Below, one piece after another: positions 60,801 through 64,000 of a DNA stretch of 64,000 nucleotides (the first letter of the stretch is position 1; the number at the start of each line of letters is the position of its first letter). The DNA comes from ATM1 sp003577165 (lineage in GTDB: Bacteria; Armatimonadota; Fimbriimonadia; Fimbriimonadales; ATM1). Location of the stretch: positions 179,370 through 243,369 of the forward strand of contig SZPM01000001.1 of assembly GCA_030263715.1 (NCBI GenBank). The letters are read 5' to 3'. Made by a program: the position numbers and the translations under genes. The notes beneath the pieces are model-generated. The model did no database searches. It saw nothing but the letters and a program-made list of their open reading frames with translations, and was not told where the DNA came from.

Positions 60801-61281
60801 AGATATAGATGGTCTGATCTCCCCAGCACGTTTGGAGGAAATCGATCTGTCCTGTATGAAGGACCACGTGCCATCCCGGCAGGCTCATCAGGCTCTTCAT
60901 CGGCACGGACCAGCCGAGTCCTGAGTCGAGGGACAACTCCATCTCGTCGGGAGTCAGCGTGTCGAGCGCCGCGAGAACCTCGGCAGTGCCCTCCCGAAAT
61001 ACCCTCTCCACTTCTTCGCGGCTGGTGATCGCGATTTCTTCCGCTTCGCGCTCGGCGAGCCACTCCGCTAAGTTGTCGGTCGGAGGAAGTTGTCTCTCTC
61101 GGATCATCTTGGCGAACCGTCCCGCGTAGAGTGCGGTGTGAGCCGCGATGCGGATCGCGGATTTCGCAGTTGGGGTCGGCGTCCAAGTCAACTTGTCATC
61201 GGGCACGTATGAGAAGTGCTTCAGGAAGGTCTCCATTTCCTGCACCGCGCTCTGCTTACATCGTGCGACCGTGTTCTCCAT
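60799..61281 (-). CDS. DinB superfamily protein
   Basis: A 160-residue four-helix bundle protein of the DinB/DUF664 metal-binding type. Three His that would bind a divalent metal are plausible in RIAAHTALYAG and PGWHVVLHTGQIDFLQTCWGD, the last segment being the family's characteristic end. Start ATG 61281 (MENTVARCKQSAVQEME); the frame is open further upstream but non-coding. It is convergent with the VOC remnant and has no DNA-repair neighbours. Substrate unknown; some family members act as thiol S-transferases. Confidence 0.85.
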   Translation of the reverse strand: MENTVARCKQSAVQEMETFLKHFSYVPDDKLTWTPTPTAKSAIRIAAHTALYAGRFAKMIRERQLPPTDNLAEWLAEREAEEIAITSREEVERVFREGTAEVLAALDTLTPDEMELSLDSGLGWSVPMKSLMSLPGWHVVLHTGQIDFLQTCWGDQTIYI

Positions 61282-61329
61282 TGCCTCTTCTGACCTGTTC
61301 CGGCGAGCGTACCGAACTGGAAGAGCCAT

Positions 61330-61828
61330 GCGTCATCGCCGACAGTCGCTTTCGCCTTTTACCGGGTCAGAGTCGCTTCACATGCTCGCCAAGAGACATC
61401 CCTCACATCAACCCCGCCCGACGAGGGCGACAGCAAATCCCGCGGAGGTCGGTAACCCCTCCGTCCCGGCAGCGACAGATGCCGCACAGCGGGAGGCGGG
61501 CCGTAGGCCCGCGATTCCCGTCGCGCCGAGAGGGGCTCCGGACGATCGCGGAGGCCTGCGAGGCTCGATGCTCCACCCCCCAACCCCCCTCCTCATGCAC
61601 AAATCATCACGAGGAGGGGGGATGACGACTGAACATAAGCCACCACTCGCTCCCTCCCGCGCGATAGAACGGCAGGAGACCTCCCCCGAGGCCCAAAGGG
61701 CACGCGAGACTACAGAGAAGGGCGCAGCCCTCGGACGAGTCCCGCCCGCCGCCTGGTCTCTATAGCGGCCCAAAAACCCCCCGAGACCGTGTCACACTCG
61801 CGCCGGTACAAGGCACTAAGTCAGTGCT
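61330..61828. other. Intergenic region of 499 bases with diverged repeat-like elements
   Basis: No gene start or RNA gene was recognised. It contains a hairpin GCGGGCC (61496-61502) with GGCCCGC (61506-61512) followed by GATTC, resembling the hairpin after the 57.2-kb array. At 61687-61735 GAGGCCCAAAGGGC and GAAGGGCGCAGCCCT repeat the core and tail of the 57-kb unit in one diverged copy. Possible promoter for the ABM-sigma cassette near its right end (61770-61828). Confidence 0.55.
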
Positions 61829-62167
61829 ATGCAAACTAGACAACTGACACGCGAGCCCGGGAGCCTCCGGGCCGCAGACATCGTAAACTTCAAAGTACAA
61901 GCGGGCAAAGCCGACTCGATGCTGGCCGGGCGCGCAGCCGCAGTCGAGGCACTGCGGTCCCGGGCGCCAGGCCTCGTTTCGGCCACGCTCGTGGAACTCG
62001 GAAACGGTGAGTATCTCGACATCATGGTGTGGGACACGATGGAACAGGCGCAGGCGGCCGAGGAGATAGCGGCGTCCACCGAAGGGTTTGCCTCGTGGGG
62101 CGACGCCCACGTCGCCGCCATAGGACCTCGATACCTCGGCACGATTCGGAGTTCCATCGATGAGTGA
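61829..62167 (+). CDS. ABM-like dimeric alpha/beta-barrel protein, copy 1
   Basis: A 112-residue small protein with the antibiotic-biosynthesis-monooxygenase-like fold: DIVNFKVQAGKADSMLAGRAAAVEALRSRAPGLVSATLVELGNGEYLDIMVWDTMEQAQAA. It overlaps the sigma gene by 8 bases (ATGAGTGA at 62160-62167). A second, distantly similar gene follows the sigma. No catalytic residue can be named. Function uncertain: heme degradation, quinone oxidation or a stress-related role. Confidence 0.72.
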   Translation: MQTRQLTREPGSLRAADIVNFKVQAGKADSMLAGRAAAVEALRSRAPGLVSATLVELGNGEYLDIMVWDTMEQAQAAEEIAASTEGFASWGDAHVAAIGPRYLGTIRSSIDE

Positions 62168-63041
62168 ATCGAACGTCGGTCGTTCCGCCGCAGGCGGCCA
62201 CGCCGACTCCGACTCCCTGGAGGCGCTCGCGAAGCGGGCGGCCTCCGGGGATAGAGCGGCCCTCGGGCAAGTGTGCGAAGCGCTCCGAGATCCAATTTTT
62301 CGCCTGTCGCTGCGCTTCTTCTCCGATCCCGCAGATGCCGAGGACTGCACACAGGAGATCCTCCTCAAGGTGATCACTCATCTCGGCAGTTTCGAAGGCA
62401 AGTCCAAACTCACGACTTGGGTCTATCGAATCGCAAGCCGCCATCTGCTCAAGACGAAACGCCAGGGCGCGGAGCCAACCGTTCAGTCGGCAAGTGAAAT
62501 CGCTGAGTACCTGGATGCTAACCTCGCGTCACAGCCGTACTCCGCAGCCGACGAGGCGGAGTACAAACTCCTCCGTGACGAAGTGCGCACGAGTTGCACC
62601 TACGGCATGCTCCTTACTCTTTCGCGGGATGTTCGTCTTGCCTACATCCTGGGAGACCTCCTGGGACTCTCGGACAAAGAAGCGTCCGAGGCGCTCGAAA
62701 TTTCTCCAGCTGCGTTCAGGCAACGGCTTGCGCGCGCAAGGAAGACGATTCGACCAATTATCGCCAAACGATGCGGCTTGGTCGACGAGAGCAATCCATG
62801 TCGGTGCGACCGCCAAATTCAAGCCGCGCTCGACAACGGACTCATTCCGGAGTCGGGGCCGGTGCTGATGAAGTTGGAGCGAGATGCGAGCGCCATCAGG
62901 CCGGAGTCTCTGTCACGCGCAATCGGGCAACTGGATGTCGCGGAGCGATTCGCCGACCTTTTCAGGAGCGAGCCTCAATTTCGCGCGCCGGAGCGAATCA
63001 TGGATCAACTCAGGCGCGCATGTCCCGACCTGCTCGGGTGA
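62160..63041 (+). CDS. ECF-type RNA polymerase sigma factor with a C-terminal extension
   Basis: A 293-residue protein. Region 2 is visible as LRFFSDPADAEDCTQEILLKVITHLGSF and WVYRIASRHLL; region 4 as LGLSDKEASEALEISPAAFRQRLARARKTIRPII. The usual ECF is about 200 residues; here about 90 more follow, with NPCRCDRQ, a Cys pair found in other ECF subfamilies with such a tail (SnoaL-like or zinc-type), though the fold cannot be told. It is flanked by two ABM-like genes, and no anti-sigma gene is present, so the tail may do that job. Confidence 0.9.
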   Translation: MSESNVGRSAAGGHADSDSLEALAKRAASGDRAALGQVCEALRDPIFRLSLRFFSDPADAEDCTQEILLKVITHLGSFEGKSKLTTWVYRIASRHLLKTKRQGAEPTVQSASEIAEYLDANLASQPYSAADEAEYKLLRDEVRTSCTYGMLLTLSRDVRLAYILGDLLGLSDKEASEALEISPAAFRQRLARARKTIRPIIAKRCGLVDESNPCRCDRQIQAALDNGLIPESGPVLMKLERDASAIRPESLSRAIGQLDVAERFADLFRSEPQFRAPERIMDQLRRACPDLLG

Positions 63042-63148
63042 TTCGGCGCAAGCCGGGTAGTCGAAAGGCAAGTCGGAGCGGACGATTCCCACTCTTCCGA
63101 AACATCGAATCGGAGAAATCACGAGTTTTGAAAATCGAGGAGCAAAAA

Positions 63149-63484
63149 GTGACACGAATCATAGAAGTAGCAAAGTTCTTAGTGAAGCCCGGCCATGAGG
63201 AGGCGCTCGTTCGCGAGCATGGCCCCGCGCTTGAGGCGGTTCGCCGTGCGTTCCCCGGCCTTTTGCGCGTTCGACTTGTACACATGGGCGGCTCGGAGTG
63301 GGCCGATGTTGCGGAGTGGAGCGACGACGAATCAGCCGATGCGGCGAAGGAGGGGGCGATGCGGATTCCCGAATTCGCTGCATGGACACGCCACATCGCC
63401 GACGATCTTTCACTGGATCACGGCGAAGTCAAGAGCCTCGTTGAAGGCGACCACGCCACCGCCTATTCTCACGCCGCAAAGTGA
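63149..63484 (+). CDS. ABM-like dimeric alpha/beta-barrel protein, copy 2
   Basis: A 111-residue protein: TRIIEVAKFLVKPGHEEALVREHGPALEAVRRAFPGLLRVRLVHMGGSEWADVAEWSDDESADAA. It starts at GTG 63149, with GGAG 6 bases before it. It resembles copy 1 in layout (FKVQAGKA/FLVKPGHE, PGL, LVELGNGEYLDI/LVHMGGSEWADV), so the two probably arose by duplication. It follows the sigma gene by 107 bases. Confidence 0.7.
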   Translation: MTRIIEVAKFLVKPGHEEALVREHGPALEAVRRAFPGLLRVRLVHMGGSEWADVAEWSDDESADAAKEGAMRIPEFAAWTRHIADDLSLDHGEVKSLVEGDHATAYSHAAK

Positions 63485-63539
63485 GGCGACGCCTGCATTG
63501 TGTAACCCCCCCGGCGAATGACAAGGCCATGGCGCCGTC

Positions 63540-64000
63540 AGGCCGCAGGGGCGTCGAGAGAATGGCAGCGTGGTTAGCGCTTGCTCGAATACCGACACTC
63601 GCTTCTCTCAGCAATTAGGCTCGAGGGCAGTCGAGATAACTGAAGCGAACAAGGCACCCGCTCGAATGTAATTGCTCGGTTCTCTCTGCATTGAGGCCCG
63701 AAGGGCCTGCGAGACAAACTGCAGCGCACAAGGCACCCGGTCGAGCGTACACCCTCGATTCTCGAAGCAACGAGGCCCGAAGGGCGTCGAGAAAAATTGC
63801 AGCGCACAAAGCACCCGGTCGAGCGTAAACCCTCGATTCTCGAAGCAACGAGGCCCGAAGGGCGTCGAGAAAAATTGCAGCGCACAAAGCACCCGGTCGA
63901 CCGTGAACCCTCGATTCTCGAAGCAATGAGGCCCAAAGAGCCGTCGAGAAAAATTGCAGCGCACAAAGCACCCGGTCGAGCGTAAACCCTCGATTCTCGA
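63540..64000. repeat. Tandem array with 77-79-bp period running off the right edge
   Basis: Copies begin AGGCC(C)GAAGGGC near 63540, 63617, 63694, 63773, 63851 and 63929. The first two are degenerate; copies 4 and 5 differ at about three of 78 positions, and the last is cut by the window edge. Each unit holds GCAGCGCACAAAGCACCCGG, TCGAGCGTAAACCCTCGA and TTCTCGAAGCAA. The period of 26 codons keeps several minus-strand frames open, producing false protein repeats. Confidence 0.9.

Noticed and set aside
60586..60924. An intact small VOC protein
   Set aside because: Only the last part of the domain is present and the frame then continues into unrelated antisense sequence.
63574..63966. Minus-strand frames across the right-edge array that read as repetitive proteins
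   Set aside because: The period is near 78 bases (26 codons), so several frames stay open together. No start signal or coding bias supports any of them.
63540..64000. CRISPR array
   Set aside because: Units are contiguous, about 78 bp and nearly identical throughout, with no short repeat alternating with unique spacers and no cas genes.
1..64000. tRNA, rRNA, prophage or insertion sequences
   Set aside because: No cloverleaf-like segment, integrase, transposase or terminal inverted repeat with target duplication was recognised in any gap.

Overview
The window is about 60% GC, densely coded on both strands, and looks like a chromosomal segment of a free-living bacterium. The best guess is the phylum Armatimonadota, Fimbriimonadia-like. 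This is inferred from gene content: a Pup-ligase-type (PafA) gene outside Actinobacteria, a Bacillus-style division cluster (ftsQ-DUF881-sbp-ftsA-ftsZ), a MurC-Ddl fusion, an MCE/MlaD protein, and a large extracytoplasmic beta-galactosidase-like protein. MurE carries the DNPR motif of meso-diaminopimelate ligases. No tRNA, rRNA, prophage, insertion sequence or CRISPR array was seen.

Layout. 0-5.4 kb: the tail of an unrecognised gene, a molybdopterin oxidoreductase with its cytochrome b partner, a MOP-type flippase, a zinc-ribbon membrane protein and an ankyrin protein. 5.4-16 kb: a PQQ-type sugar dehydrogenase, purB, four peptidases (M50-like, DUF5117-type, M28, M24), a GNAT acetyltransferase and a Tat-peptide/amidase pair. 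16-24.1 kb (minus strand): an unknown gene, purD and dnaB joined by 4-base stop/start overlaps, then rplI, an MCE protein, a lipoprotein, a DUF1326 protein and pafA. 24.2-25.7 kb: a GT39 glycosyltransferase.

25.8-43.4 kb is one continuous dcw (division and cell wall) operon, mraZ-rsmH-ftsL-ftsI-murE-murF-mraY-murD-ftsW-murG-murC/ddl-ftsQ-DUF881-sbp-ftsA-ftsZ. Most junctions overlap. A row of AGTGG repeats lies upstream of mraZ and is a candidate MraZ operator. murB is absent and ddl is fused to murC. 43.5-47.9 kb (minus): an HExxH protein, a Gfo/Idh/MocA oxidoreductase and a glycoside-hydrolase-like protein. 48-53.5 kb: an ATP synthase operon atpZ-(atpI-like)-atpB-E-F-H-A-G that stops before beta and epsilon, the same split as in cyanobacteria.

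53.6-64 kb is a looser accessory region. It holds a protein with three YYDPCP repeats, a secreted C2-like protein, an SQR-like flavoprotein, a winged-helix/TPR regulator divergent from an OsmC gene, a DUF6448 protein, a decayed VOC-family fragment, a DinB protein, and a three-gene cassette in which two ABM-like small proteins flank an ECF sigma factor. Two tandem arrays with the same 77-79 bp period and a shared GAGGCCCGAAGGGC core (57.2 kb and the right edge), plus a single related copy near 61.7 kb, form the most unusual non-coding signal in the window.
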